Shown: piece by piece, positions 23,693-32,136 of the stretch | Layout: each line of letters begins with the position of its first letter | Numbering within the stretch: the first letter of the stretch is position 1 | Source of the DNA: Pseudonocardia benzenivorans CB1190 | Lineage (GTDB): Bacteria; Actinomycetota; Actinomycetes; Mycobacteriales; Pseudonocardiaceae | Assembly (NCBI RefSeq): GCF_000196675.2 | Contig: NC_015312.1 | Span: 1,550,001-1,614,000, forward strand | Direction of reading: 5' to 3' | DNA: 64,000 nucleotides | Program-made: the position numbers and the translations under genes | The notes under the pieces: generated by a model | What the model was told of the DNA's origin: nothing | What the model saw: only the letters and a program-made list of their open reading frames with translations | The model's database searches: none

Positions 23693-24444
23693 CGCCGTGC
23701 CTCCGGGCCGGGGGTGAGATAGGACTGGTATAGCTCGGCGTAGAGCGGACCGGCGTGCGCCTCGGCGCTCGCACCCCACAGCTCGTGCGGGTCGAACCGG
23801 ACGACGTAGACGGGGACGGGGTCGCCGAGCCCGTCCTCCCCGGTGGAGTGGAAGTACGCGTAGTTGCCCTCGAAGACGCGCTCCACCGTGCCGCGGCGTC
23901 CACGCAGGTAGCCGGGGAGTCGGGTGTGGTCGGCGGCGGGCGGGTCGGCGACGACGACGGTGTCGCCCACGGCGAAGTCCGGGGTCGCGGGGCCGCGCCG
24001 GGGCGAGTCGCCCTCGCGCAGGTACCGCTGCACCTGGGCGTCGATCGCCGGCTCCGCGCGGCCGGGCAGCGGGGCGTCCGGGTCGGCCCGGTAACGCGCG
24101 GTCGCGGCGGCGAACTCGTCGCGGTCGACGTAGCCCTGCTCGACGAGGAACGCGGAGATGCCGCCGAGCCACTTCTCGTAGTAGCGGAGCCGGAAGTAGT
24201 CGAACGGGTCCATCGCCTCCGCGCCGGTGCGCAGGTCCGCCCACGTCCAGGTGCTGTCGAACGTCGTCGGCACGGAGTCGATGTCGTAGCCGGGCAGGGC
24301 GTCGCGCAGCGACGCGCTCAGCCCCATCATCGCGGTGTGGATCCCGAAGATCCGTTTCTCCCAGTCCTCGACGAAGACCCGTCGCTCGAAGTCGATCGGC
24401 CCTTCGAGGCCCTCGAGCCCGCCCAGGTGGTGCTGCAGCTTCAC
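23689..24444 (-). CDS. nthB: Nitrile hydratase subunit beta
   Basis: 251 residues. The N-terminus MKLQHHLGGLEGLEGPI follows the family pattern (HDLGGxxGxGPI), then FVEDWEKRIFGIHTAMM, a central YYEKWLGGISAFLVEQGYV, and a C-terminal SH3-like barrel (FAVGDTVVVADPPAADHTRLPGYLRGRRGTVERV, then VYVVRFDPHELWG). Beta precedes alpha here, the order known from cobalt-type operons; iron-type operons usually have alpha first. I use the GTG at 24444 with a G-rich ribosome site. The gene is first in the operon and divergent from a GlxA-type regulator, 207 bp away. Confidence 0.95.
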   Translation of the reverse strand: MKLQHHLGGLEGLEGPIDFERRVFVEDWEKRIFGIHTAMMGLSASLRDALPGYDIDSVPTTFDSTWTWADLRTGAEAMDPFDYFRLRYYEKWLGGISAFLVEQGYVDRDEFAAATARYRADPDAPLPGRAEPAIDAQVQRYLREGDSPRRGPATPDFAVGDTVVVADPPAADHTRLPGYLRGRRGTVERVFEGNYAYFHSTGEDGLGDPVPVYVVRFDPHELWGASAEAHAGPLYAELYQSYLTPGPEARR

Positions 24445-24651
24445 GATGCCCCCGTCTCGATGCGGCGGTTCGGGACGCTACCGGCGGCGGCGCGGCGCGA
24501 TGGGCCAGAAAGCGATCACATCCGGCCATCCGGCCGCGTTGTCGCCGGGCCCGGATACGCCCGGATGCCGATCCGGCTCCGCCTTGCCGCGAACCGCCCG
24601 GATCACCGAGCCCGTCGGCGGCGATCCGTCGGACACCCTTAGGCTCCGGCG
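24445..24651. promoter_or_regulatory. Divergent promoter region, nitrile hydratase / GlxA regulator
   Basis: 207 bp holding both promoters. It contains several ATCCGG-type words on both strands, including CATCCGG near 24519 and CCGGATG near 24556, which pair as a long-spaced inverted repeat, plus further CCGGAT words between. These are candidate binding sites for the adjacent AraC-type regulator. I see no clear -10 box. Confidence 0.35.
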
Positions 24652-25593
24652 GTGCCTGCCGCGCCCCGACCCGCACGGCGGCCGACGCTGCCCGTCGCCG
24701 TGCTGGTGGTCGACGGCGTCCGGCTCCTCGACGTCACCGGCCCGCTGGAGGTCTTCGACGTCGCCACGACCCTCGGCGCGCCCTACGAGGTGGTCGTCTG
24801 CTCTCCCGACGGCGCCGACGTGCGCGCGTCGAGCGGACTGCGCATCGGCGTCGACCACGCGGTGGCCGACGTCGGTGCCGTCGACACCCTCGTCGTGCCC
24901 GGCGGTGAGTTCCTGGTCTCCGCGGCCCCGCCCCCGGCGCTGCTCGACGGCGTGCGCGCGCTGGCCACCGGTGCCCGCCGGGTCACGTCGGTCTGCGCCG
25001 GGTCGTTCGCGCTCGCCGCGGCAGGGCTGCTCGACGGGCGCCGGGCCACCACGCACTGGCGGCACACCGCGACGTTCGCCCGCCGCTACCCGGCCGTCGA
25101 GGTCGACGAGGAGTCGATCTACGTCCGGGACGGGGCCCTGCTGACCTCGGCGGGCGTCACCGCGGGGATCGACTTGGCGCTGGCGCTCGTCGAGGAGGAC
25201 GCCGGCGACGACGTGGCCCACGCCGTCGCCCGCGACCTGGTCGTGTTCATGCGCCGGTTCGGCGAGCAGCCGCAGCTCTCGGTGCCCTCGCGGACCCTGC
25301 GGCCCCGCCGCCGTCCGCTCGCGGCGCTGTGCGACGAGATCGCCGCCGACCCGGCCGCCGACCACAGCGTGCCGGCGCTGGCCGCCCGGGCGGGGCTGAG
25401 CGTGCGGCACCTCAGCCGCACGTTCCGGGCGCAGATCGGCTGCAGCCCGGCCGAGTACGTCGCCGAGGTCCGCCTGGAGGCCGCCGTCGCCCTGCTCCGC
25501 TGCGGCGAGACCGTCGCGGCCGCAGCCCGCCGCGCCGGCCTGGGCAGCGAGCAGACGCTGCGCCGCCGGCTGCGGACCCGCACGGGTGACTGA
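24652..25593 (+). CDS. GlxA-type transcriptional regulator, second paralogue
   Basis: 313 residues with the same two-domain layout as 515-1525: DJ-1/PfpI part (VAVLVVDGVRLLDVTGPLEVFDV, TSVCAGSFALAAAGLLDGRRATTHW) and C-terminal AraC HTH pair (AARAGLSVRHLSRTFRAQIGCSPAEYVAEVRLEAA and ARRAGLGSEQTLRRRL). The two window copies share long stretches (LLDGRRATTHW, VFMxR), so they are recent paralogues or the same subfamily. Being divergent from the nitrile hydratase operon, it is the obvious candidate to control it, perhaps in response to a nitrile or amide; this is inference. The GTG start lacks a strong ribosome site. Confidence 0.85.
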   Translation: MPAAPRPARRPTLPVAVLVVDGVRLLDVTGPLEVFDVATTLGAPYEVVVCSPDGADVRASSGLRIGVDHAVADVGAVDTLVVPGGEFLVSAAPPPALLDGVRALATGARRVTSVCAGSFALAAAGLLDGRRATTHWRHTATFARRYPAVEVDEESIYVRDGALLTSAGVTAGIDLALALVEEDAGDDVAHAVARDLVVFMRRFGEQPQLSVPSRTLRPRRRPLAALCDEIAADPAADHSVPALAARAGLSVRHLSRTFRAQIGCSPAEYVAEVRLEAAVALLRCGETVAAAARRAGLGSEQTLRRRLRTRTGD

Positions 25594-25672
25594 TCCGGCT
25601 CTCGCGCCGGGTCCGGTAGCACCGCTGCCCCCCTGCACCGCCGGCGAGACGCCCACTCGCGTGCGGGCAGCC

Positions 25673-25745
25673 GCGAGGTTGCGGCCGGCCGTTCCGGCGC
25701 GACCTGGCTGCTGTCGCCGGGCGCCCGCACAGCAGTGAGGTTGCG
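25673..25745 (+). repeat. Three-arm palindromic repeat, copy 3
   Basis: GCGAGGTTGCG at 25673-25683, a decayed complement GCGCGACCTGGC at 25697-25708, GTGAGGTTGCG at 25735-25745. The 24/38-base spacings are kept although the middle arm has mutated. TGCTGTC after arm 2 and AGCA before arm 3 extend the stem as in the copies at 36872 and 40890. Convergent gap between the GlxA regulator and dinG. Confidence 0.8.
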
Positions 25746-25755
25746 GCCGGGTTCG

Positions 25756-27792
25756 TCAGGCGTCGCGCAGGCGGGTGAGCGCGGCGCGGACCTTCTCCGG
25801 ATCGTGCGTCTGCCAGAACGGCGGCAGCGAGGCCCGCAGGAAGCCGCCGTAACGGGCGGTCGCGATGCGGGAGTCGAGGATCGCGACGACCCCGCGGTCG
25901 TCCATCCCGCGCAGCAGCCGACCCGCACCCTGGGCCAGCAGCAGCGCGGCGTGGGTGGCCGAGACCGTCAGGAAGCCGTTGCCGCCGCGGGCGTCGGTGG
26001 CGCGCTGCCGGGCGCCGACGAGGGGGTCGTCGGGCCGGGGGAACGGGATCCGGTCGATGATCACGCACGACAGCGACGGTCCCGGCACATCGACGCCCTG
26101 CCACAGCGACAGCGTGCCGAACAGCGAGGTCTCGTCGTCCTCGGCGAACCGCTTGACCAGCAGCATCGTCGAGTCGTCGCCCTGGCACAGGAGGGGGGTG
26201 GACAGTCTGCCCCGCAACGCCTCGGTGGCCTGCTTGGCCGCGCGCATCGACGAGAACAGGCCCAGCGTGCGCCCGCCGGCCGCCTCGACGAGCCCGGCGA
26301 TCTCGTCGAGGTAGGCGGGCGGCAGCCCGTCGCGCCCGGGCGGGGGCAGGTGCCGAGCGGTGTAGAGGATGCCGCTGCGCGCATGGACGAACGGCGACCC
26401 GACGTCGAGCCCCGACCAGCGTGGCGCGTCGGGGTCCGGGACCGGATCGCCCGCCGTGGCGGCGACCGCGGCCGCGGGCGGGAGCCCCCACTGCCGGGCC
26501 AGCGCGTCGAAGGAGCCGCCGAGGGTCAGCGTCGCGGAGGTCAGGATCGTGGTGGACCGGCCGAAGAGCCTGTCGCGCAGCAGCCCGCCCACCCACAGCG
26601 GGGCGGCCCGCAGCACCCGGGTGCGCGCGCCCTCGGGCCCCTGCTCACCCAGCCACACGACGTCGCGCCGCACGGCCGGGTCGTCCTCGGCGAACGCCCC
26701 GAGGACCCGGACGGCGACGTCGAGCACCTCGTCGACCAGCGCGAGCGCGACCTTGCGACCCGCGGCGCCCTCCGGGTCCTCCCGGCGCTCGCCGCCGAGG
26801 CCCTGCTTGCACGCGGCGGCGGCGTCGCGGATCACCGAGAGGATGCCGGAGACGCCCTTGGGGAGCTCGTCCCAGCGCCCCGGCTGCAGGTCCTCCAGGA
26901 CCAGCGCGAGGCCCTCGCCTGCCTCGGCCAGCCGGTCGGCGGTCTTCTGGTCGACGAGCTTGCCGCAGCGCCGCGCGGCCGCCGCGACCGTGGCGGGGGT
27001 GAGCTCGGCCGTCGCGGCCCCGGTGACGCGGTCGACCAGCTCGTGCGCCTCGTCGACGACGACGACGTCGTGCTCGGGTAGCACCTGCGCCTCGCCCATG
27101 GCGTCGATCGCGAGCAGGGCGTGGTTGGTGACGACGACGTCGGCCCGGCCGGCCTCGGCGCGCGCCTTCTCGGCGAAGCAGTCGTCGCCGACGGGGCAGC
27201 GGGCGGCGCCCAGGCACTCGCGCGCCGACACCGAGACCTGCCGCCACGCCGAGTCCGGCACTCCGGGGACGACCTCGTCGCGGTCGCCGGTCTCGGTGTC
27301 GGACGCCCACTCGTGCAGGCGCTTGACGTTGCGCCCCATGGCCGAGACGGCGAACGGGTCGAACAGCTGCTCCTCGACGTCGTCGAGCATCGACTCGTCG
27401 CCGTGCAGCTTGTTGAGGCACAGGTAGTTGCGCCTGCCCTTGAGGATCGCGAAGGTCGGCGTGCGCCCGAGCAGCGGCGTGAGGGCCTTCGCCAGCCGTG
27501 GCAGGTCGCGGTCGACGAGCTGGCGCTGCAGGGCGATCGTCGCCGTCGACACCACGACGGTGGAGTCCGCGGCGACGGCGTGCCGGATGGCGGGCACGAG
27601 GTAGCCCAGCGACTTGCCGGTACCGGTGCCCGCCTGCACGGCGAGGTGCTCGTGGTCGGCGATCGCCTTGCGCACCGCCTGCGCCATCGCGTCCTGCCCC
27701 TCGCGACGGGCCCCGCCGAGCGACTCGACCGCCGCCTCGAGGAGCTCGGCGACGCCGGGGAGGTCACGGGTCGACGGCAGCGCAGCGGGCAC
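25756..27792 (-). CDS. dinG: DinG/XPD-family ATP-dependent helicase
   Basis: 678 residues, superfamily 2 helicase. Walker A AGTGTGKSLGYLVPA, motif Ia STATIALQRQLVDRDL, the DEAH box VVVVDEAHELVD, and C-terminal motifs including SLSCVIIDRIPFPRPDDP and QGAGRLLRGMDDRGVVAILDSR. The iron-sulfur cluster cysteines of the XPD/DinG class are present: one in NYLCLNKL and three in ECLGAARCPVGDDC. It unwinds DNA or R-loops 5' to 3'. The start is a GTG at 27792. Single gene, divergent from the thioesterase gene. Confidence 0.92.
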   Translation of the reverse strand: MPAALPSTRDLPGVAELLEAAVESLGGARREGQDAMAQAVRKAIADHEHLAVQAGTGTGKSLGYLVPAIRHAVAADSTVVVSTATIALQRQLVDRDLPRLAKALTPLLGRTPTFAILKGRRNYLCLNKLHGDESMLDDVEEQLFDPFAVSAMGRNVKRLHEWASDTETGDRDEVVPGVPDSAWRQVSVSARECLGAARCPVGDDCFAEKARAEAGRADVVVTNHALLAIDAMGEAQVLPEHDVVVVDEAHELVDRVTGAATAELTPATVAAAARRCGKLVDQKTADRLAEAGEGLALVLEDLQPGRWDELPKGVSGILSVIRDAAAACKQGLGGERREDPEGAAGRKVALALVDEVLDVAVRVLGAFAEDDPAVRRDVVWLGEQGPEGARTRVLRAAPLWVGGLLRDRLFGRSTTILTSATLTLGGSFDALARQWGLPPAAAVAATAGDPVPDPDAPRWSGLDVGSPFVHARSGILYTARHLPPPGRDGLPPAYLDEIAGLVEAAGGRTLGLFSSMRAAKQATEALRGRLSTPLLCQGDDSTMLLVKRFAEDDETSLFGTLSLWQGVDVPGPSLSCVIIDRIPFPRPDDPLVGARQRATDARGGNGFLTVSATHAALLLAQGAGRLLRGMDDRGVVAILDSRIATARYGGFLRASLPPFWQTHDPEKVRAALTRLRDA

Positions 27793-27986
27793 CCGGGGAG
27801 GCTACCCGGCGCACCCGACGGTCCCGAGCCGCGCGGGCGAGGTGTTCACCATCGCAGTGACGGGCCTATCTCCGGGCCGACCGGGTATACACGGAACCGT
27901 CCGGCACCGATCGTGATCCGCTTCCGCGGGTCGGGGGCGCCGGAATCCCGCACCGCCGCGGGACGCACGAGAAGAGACCGCCGACG

Positions 27987-28874
27987 ATGATTCCTGCCTT
28001 CGCACCGCCGCGACAGGAGCCGTCGCTGTACCCGGTCCTGTTCGACCGCACGCCGCGCTACCACGAGCTCGAGCCGTGCGGCGCCGTCGCCCGCACCTCG
28101 GTGCTGCGCTGGTTCGAGCAGGCCCGCCGGGCCGTCGAGCGCCGCGCGTTCGGTGAGCAGCGGCCGTTCGTCCGGCCGCCGCTGGCGGCCGAGCGCGTCG
28201 AGGTGCTCGGCCCGCTGCCCTCGCACGGTGACTACCAGGTCGGCGTGGGGGTCAGCGCGATCAACGGGTCGTCGTTCTCCTGCACGTACGGACTGTTCGT
28301 CGCGGGGGAGTGCGTCGCGCTCGGCGACTCGGTCAGCGTCCACTCCCGCGACGGGATGCCCGCCGAGCTGCCGCCCGACGTCCGCGACCGGCTCGCCGCG
28401 ATGGACAGCACCCGGATCCCGGTGCGGGTCGTCGACCGCGACCCGGCCCGGCTGGTCCGCGACGCCTACCCGTTCGGCGTCGACGTCCGGGCCCGGTTCG
28501 GCGACCTCGACCCGGGACGCACCGTCGGCAACGTCGCGCTCGCCGGCTGGTACCTCGACGTCCTCGCCGAACTGCACGTCGACGTGCTCGGTCACGAGCT
28601 GCACGGGCCGGTCGGCTGCACGGTCGACGGCCTGGCACCGCGGTCGCTCTCGGTCGACCACCTCACCGACGTCGCCTACCCGGGGAGCTACCGGGTCGGC
28701 GTCGCCGTCGTGTGCCTCGACGACACGTCGGTGCACTACGCCTGCGGGCTGTTCGACGGCGCGCACTGCCTCGGGCTGGCCGAGGCGATCGGCGCCCGCA
28801 CCGTCGCGGCGACCCGCGAGCGCGCGGCGATCGACCTGGGCCCGCGGTTCGAGGCGCTGCGGCTGCGGCCCTGA
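27987..28874 (+). CDS. Tandem hotdog-fold acyl-CoA thioesterase
   Basis: 295 residues made of two hotdog domains. The first begins VLFDRTPRYHELEPCGAVARTSVLRWFEQARRAVERRAF; the second begins VRARFGDLDPGRTVGNVALAGWYLDVLAELHVDV. The D(x)DPxGxVxxxxxxxWxxxAR-like pattern of 4-hydroxybenzoyl-CoA-type thioesterases is present in both, the second with Asp in the catalytic region. It likely hydrolyses an acyl- or aroyl-CoA; with benzoyl-CoA genes nearby an aroyl-CoA is possible but the operons are 15 kb apart. The stop codon lies inside a 16-bp tandem repeat. Confidence 0.75.
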   Translation: MIPAFAPPRQEPSLYPVLFDRTPRYHELEPCGAVARTSVLRWFEQARRAVERRAFGEQRPFVRPPLAAERVEVLGPLPSHGDYQVGVGVSAINGSSFSCTYGLFVAGECVALGDSVSVHSRDGMPAELPPDVRDRLAAMDSTRIPVRVVDRDPARLVRDAYPFGVDVRARFGDLDPGRTVGNVALAGWYLDVLAELHVDVLGHELHGPVGCTVDGLAPRSLSVDHLTDVAYPGSYRVGVAVVCLDDTSVHYACGLFDGAHCLGLAEAIGARTVAATRERAAIDLGPRFEALRLRP

Positions 28875-28916
28875 CCTTCGTCGGCCCTGACCTTCGACGG
28901 CCCTGACCTTCGACGG
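28869..28916 (+). repeat. 16-bp tandem repeat across the thioesterase stop codon
   Basis: Three units of CCCTGACCTTCGACGG (the first has T for A) at 28869-28884, 28885-28900 and 28901-28916. Each unit carries a TGA. The first TGA is the thioesterase stop; since the unit is not a multiple of three, the other TGAs fall in the other two frames, so stops exist in all three frames. Confidence 0.9.
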
Positions 28917-28972
28917 CCCCGCCTGCGGTCAGGCCCCGGCCCCCGGCGCCGACCCCGGTCGGCCCCGACTGG

Positions 28973-29530
28973 TCAGCGGAGTGCGACGCCCGCCCGCCGC
29001 AGCTGCTCCAGCGCCGCCCTCGTCGTCTCCGGCGCGACGCCCGCGCAGTGTTCGAGCAGCACCGTGGTCGCGAAACCGGCGGTGACGGCGTCGAGCGCGG
29101 TGGCGCGCACGCAGTGGTCGGTCGCGAGCCCGACGACGTGCACGTCGTCGACGCCCCGGCCGCGCAGCCAGTCGGTGAGCCCCGCTCCGCGGGGCTCGCT
29201 GCCCTCGAACCCGGAGTACGCCGCGGCGTAGGAGCCCTTGTCGAACACCGCCTCGATCGGCGCCACGTCGAGAGCCGGGTGGAACGCCGCCCCCGGGGTG
29301 TCGGCGCGGCAGTGCACCGGCCACGTGTCGACGAAGTCGGGCGTCTCGCTGAAGTGCGCTCCCGGGTCGATGTGGTGGTCACGGGTGGCGACGACGTGGT
29401 CGTAGCCCGTCTCGCGCATGTGGGTCGAGATGCCCGCGGCCACCGCCGCCCCGCCCGCGACGGCGAGCGACCCTCCCTCGCAGAAGTCGTTCTGCACGTC
29501 GACGACGATCAGCGCGCGCACCTCAGGCAC
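28973..29530 (-). CDS. pncA: Nicotinamidase PncA
   Basis: 185 residues, isochorismatase-like hydrolase. Catalytic triad Asp in VVDVQNDFCEGGSLAV, Lys in VFDKGSYAAAYSGFEG, Cys in GLATDHCVRATALDA; metal-binding Asp/His residues in TRDHHIDPGAHF. It deamidates nicotinamide to nicotinate for NAD salvage. The ATG overlaps the pncB stop by 8 bases, and the pair performs consecutive steps of the Preiss-Handler route. The same enzyme activates pyrazinamide in mycobacteria. Confidence 0.95.
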   Translation of the reverse strand: MPEVRALIVVDVQNDFCEGGSLAVAGGAAVAAGISTHMRETGYDHVVATRDHHIDPGAHFSETPDFVDTWPVHCRADTPGAAFHPALDVAPIEAVFDKGSYAAAYSGFEGSEPRGAGLTDWLRGRGVDDVHVVGLATDHCVRATALDAVTAGFATTVLLEHCAGVAPETTRAALEQLRRAGVALR

Positions 29531-30830
29531 CGCCGCCCGCGGCCGGGAACACCGTCGGGATCGCGGGTTCGCCGCGCGAGAGCTTGAGGCCCTCCCACGG
29601 CACCGAGACGAGCGCGGCCCGCAGCCGTTCGCGGCTCTGCTCCAGCGGCTCCAGGTCGGGCACGGGCTCGCCGCCGCGCATCAGCGGTACCGGGACGACG
29701 CGGTCGTGCGGGCCGAGGACCGGCGGGCGCCCGTAGGGGTGCACGATCTCCTCGACCGCGGTGCCCGTCGGCTTGTGCGTGCGGACCGCGGACTTGCGGC
29801 CACCCTTGGACTCTTTCGACGCGCTGCGCTTCGCCACGGCCCGCCCGTCGACCTCGACCAGCTTGTAGACGAGCCCCGCCGTGGGCGCGCCCGAGCCCGT
29901 CACCACCGAGGTGCCGACGCCGTAGGAGTCCACCGGCTCGGCGCGCAGCGACGCGATCGCGTACTCGTCGAGGTCGCCGGACAGGACGATGCGCGTCCCG
30001 GTGGCGCCCAGCCGGTCGAGCTGCTCGCGGGCCTGCTGGGCCATCACACCCAGGTCGCCGGAGTCGATGCGGATCGAGTCCAGCCCCGGGCCGGCCGCGG
30101 TGATGGCGTTCTCGATGCCCTGCCGGATGTCGTAGGTGTCGACGAGCAGCGTCGTCTTCACCCCGAGCGAGGCGACCTGGCTGCGGAAGGCTGAGAGCTC
30201 GTCGTCGTGCAGCAGGACGAACGCGTGCGCCGCGGTCCCCGCCGTCGGGATGCCGTAGCGGCGCCCCGCCTCGAGGTTCGACGTCGCCGCGAACCCGGCC
30301 AGGTAGGTCGCCCGCGCGGCCGCGACGGCGCTCTCCTCGTGGGTGCGCCGCCCGCCCATCTCGATGATCGGCCTGCCGGCCGCCGCGGTGACCATGCGCG
30401 CCGCCGCCGAGGCCACGGCGCAGTCGTGGTTGAGGATCGACAGCGCGAGCGTCTCGAGCATGACGACGTCGGCGAACGTGCCGGTCACCGAGAGGATCGG
30501 CGAGCCGGGGAAGTACAGCTCGCCCTCCGGGTAGCCGTCGACGTCGCCGCGGAACCGGTAGTCCGCCAGCCAGTCGAGGGCCGCCGCGTCGACGACGCCC
30601 ACGAGGGTCTCGAGTTCCGCGTCGCCGAACCGGAACGCGGCCAGCGCGTCGACCAGGCGCTGCGTGCCCGCGACGACGCCGTAGCGGCGGCCGTCGGGCA
30701 ACCGGCGCGCGAACACCTCGAACGCGCACTGCCTGCCGGCCGTGCCGTCGGCCAGGGCGGCCGCGACCATGGTCAGCTCGTACCGGTCGGTGAACAGGGC
30801 CGTACTGACCGACCCCGGATGCCCGTTCAT
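29523..30830 (-). CDS. pncB: Nicotinate phosphoribosyltransferase PncB
   Basis: 435 residues. Family blocks: TALFTDRYELTMVAAAL at the N-terminus, AFEVFARRLPDGRRYGVVAG, LNHDCAVASAAARMV, the catalytic-His region GRRTHEESAVAAARATYLAGFAATSN, then LVDTYDIRQGIENAI and RIDSGDLGVMAQQAREQLD. It converts nicotinate plus PRPP (with ATP) to nicotinate mononucleotide. First gene of the pncB-pncA operon, divergent from clpS with only 56 bp between starts. Confidence 0.95.
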   Translation of the reverse strand: MNGHPGSVSTALFTDRYELTMVAAALADGTAGRQCAFEVFARRLPDGRRYGVVAGTQRLVDALAAFRFGDAELETLVGVVDAAALDWLADYRFRGDVDGYPEGELYFPGSPILSVTGTFADVVMLETLALSILNHDCAVASAAARMVTAAAGRPIIEMGGRRTHEESAVAAARATYLAGFAATSNLEAGRRYGIPTAGTAAHAFVLLHDDELSAFRSQVASLGVKTTLLVDTYDIRQGIENAITAAGPGLDSIRIDSGDLGVMAQQAREQLDRLGATGTRIVLSGDLDEYAIASLRAEPVDSYGVGTSVVTGSGAPTAGLVYKLVEVDGRAVAKRSASKESKGGRKSAVRTHKPTGTAVEEIVHPYGRPPVLGPHDRVVPVPLMRGGEPVPDLEPLEQSRERLRAALVSVPWEGLKLSRGEPAIPTVFPAAGGGA

Positions 30831-30886
30831 GGAACGGGAGCCTATGTGGCCTGCGCGTCAGGGTGCACGGATGACACCATGTGGGC

Positions 30887-31183
30887 ATGCCCGCGCCGCT
30901 ACCCGTCCCCACCCGCCAGGTGGAAGAGGTCACCGACGAGGCAGGCACCGCCGACACGCCGTGGCAGGCCATCGTCTGGAACGACCCGGTCAACCTGATG
31001 TCCTACGTCACCTATGTCCTGCAGAAGCTGTTCGGCTACCCGGAGCCGAAGGCCACCGCCCTGATGCTCGACGTGCACCACAAGGGCAAGGCGGCCGTCT
31101 CGTCCGGCGACAAGGACAAGATCGAGATCGACGTCGCCAAGCTGCACGCCGCGGGCCTCTGGGCCACCATGCAGCGCGCATGA
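30887..31183 (+). CDS. clpS: ClpS adaptor protein
   Basis: 98 residues. The ClpS core is clear: [47 protein letters not shown], including the N-end-rule substrate pocket (NDPVN) and the His pair. ClpS hands proteins with N-degron residues to ClpAP or, in actinobacteria, ClpCP. Starts at ATG 30887 (a GTG two codons earlier is possible). It precedes a DUF2017 gene by 13 bp, a pairing conserved in actinobacteria. Confidence 0.95.
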   Translation: MPAPLPVPTRQVEEVTDEAGTADTPWQAIVWNDPVNLMSYVTYVLQKLFGYPEPKATALMLDVHHKGKAAVSSGDKDKIEIDVAKLHAAGLWATMQRA

Positions 31184-31196
31184 GAGAGCAGGGCAC

Positions 31197-31754
31197 GTGA
31201 ACGGCTGGAGACGGTCGGGCCGCGGCGCCAAGGCGCGCCTGGTCGCGACGTTGGAGCAGCAGGAGGTCGTCGTCCTGCGCGGGCTGGTGGGCGAGGTCCG
31301 CGAGATGCTCGCGGCCCGCTCGGCCGACGCCCCGGCCGACGAGCTGGCCGAGCTCACCGGCATCCGCACCGGCTCGTCCACCCCGCCGGAGGACCGGGTG
31401 CTCGCCCGGCTGCTGCCGGAGTTCTCGCGCGACGACCCGGCGCTCGCCGGCGCCCTGCGCTCGCTGCACGAGCCGGCGCTGATCGAGGCGAAGGACGGCG
31501 CCGCGGTCACCGTGCTGGAGTCGCTCCCCGACGGCGGGGGCCGCGTCGAGCTCACCCCCGAGCAGGCCGACGCCTGGCTCACCGCGCTCAACGACGTCCG
31601 GCTCGCGCTGGGCACCGCGCTCGACATCCAGGAGGACATGCCCGAGGAGCTGCCGCCCGACGACCCGCGCGCCGCGCACCTGGGCGTCTACCACTGGCTG
31701 ACGTTCGTCCAGGACGCGCTGGTGCAGTCGCGGATGCAGCTGCTCCAGCGCTAG
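31197..31754 (+). CDS. DUF2017-family protein
   Basis: 185 residues, all-helical by composition, with the DUF2017 layout: ATLEQQEVVVLRGLVGEVREML, EDRVLARLLPEFSRDDPALAGALRSLHEPALIEAK, LTPEQADAWLTALNDVRLALGTALDIQ and the closing LGVYHWLTFVQDALVQSRMQL. Function unknown; constant linkage to clpS suggests a role in targeted proteolysis. Its TAG stop shares a CTAG palindrome with the stop of the gene running the other way. Confidence 0.85.
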   Translation: MNGWRRSGRGAKARLVATLEQQEVVVLRGLVGEVREMLAARSADAPADELAELTGIRTGSSTPPEDRVLARLLPEFSRDDPALAGALRSLHEPALIEAKDGAAVTVLESLPDGGGRVELTPEQADAWLTALNDVRLALGTALDIQEDMPEELPPDDPRAAHLGVYHWLTFVQDALVQSRMQLLQR

Positions 31755-32056
31755 CTCTTCCTGTCGGAGTGCCCGAGATCGCGATCGGGCGCCACGCGGT
31801 CGCGGACCAGCTGCTTGAGCACCGGCAGCTCGGGGAACCCGCCCTGCTCGCGGCGGTCCCACAGCATCTCGTCGTCCAGCCTGACGGTGAACACCCCGCC
31901 CGTGCCCGGGACGAGGGCGACCTCGCCGAGGTCGGCGGGGAACGTCGTCAACAGCTCCTGGGCGGTCCAGCCGGCGCGCAGCAGCCATCGGCACTGGGTG
32001 CAGTAGGTGATCTCCAGGCGGGGCGCGGGCACCCGCAGATCATGCCAGCCGAGCAT
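31751..32056 (-). CDS. Rdx/SelW-like thioredoxin-fold protein
   Basis: 101 residues. LEITYCTQCRWLLRAGWTAQELLTTF carries the CxxC motif (Cys19, Cys22) at the place where SelT/SelW/SelH proteins have Cys-x-x-Sec; here Cys replaces Sec, so no selenium is needed. GTGGVFTVRLDDEMLWDRREQGGFPE completes the Rdx fold. Probable small thiol redox protein of unknown partner. It is of interest because selB, selA and selD are encoded 17 kb away. It converges on the DUF2017 gene, the two stop codons overlapping by 3 bases. Confidence 0.85.
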   Translation of the reverse strand: MLGWHDLRVPAPRLEITYCTQCRWLLRAGWTAQELLTTFPADLGEVALVPGTGGVFTVRLDDEMLWDRREQGGFPELPVLKQLVRDRVAPDRDLGHSDRKS

Positions 32057-32136
32057 GCCCTTCCCACTATTCGGGAAATGTGAGCGGCGACCGAGTCGTT
32101 CGCCGTGGCCCGGCCCGGCAACGTACCCTTGGGATC

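Noticed and set aside
24445-24651. Copy of the second dispersed repeat in the nitrile hydratase gap
   Set aside because: Only GTGATCGC on the minus strand matches; the following bases do not resemble the family.
31751-32056. Selenocysteine in the SelW-like protein
   Set aside because: The codon at the Sec position is a normal Cys codon and the frame has no internal UGA.
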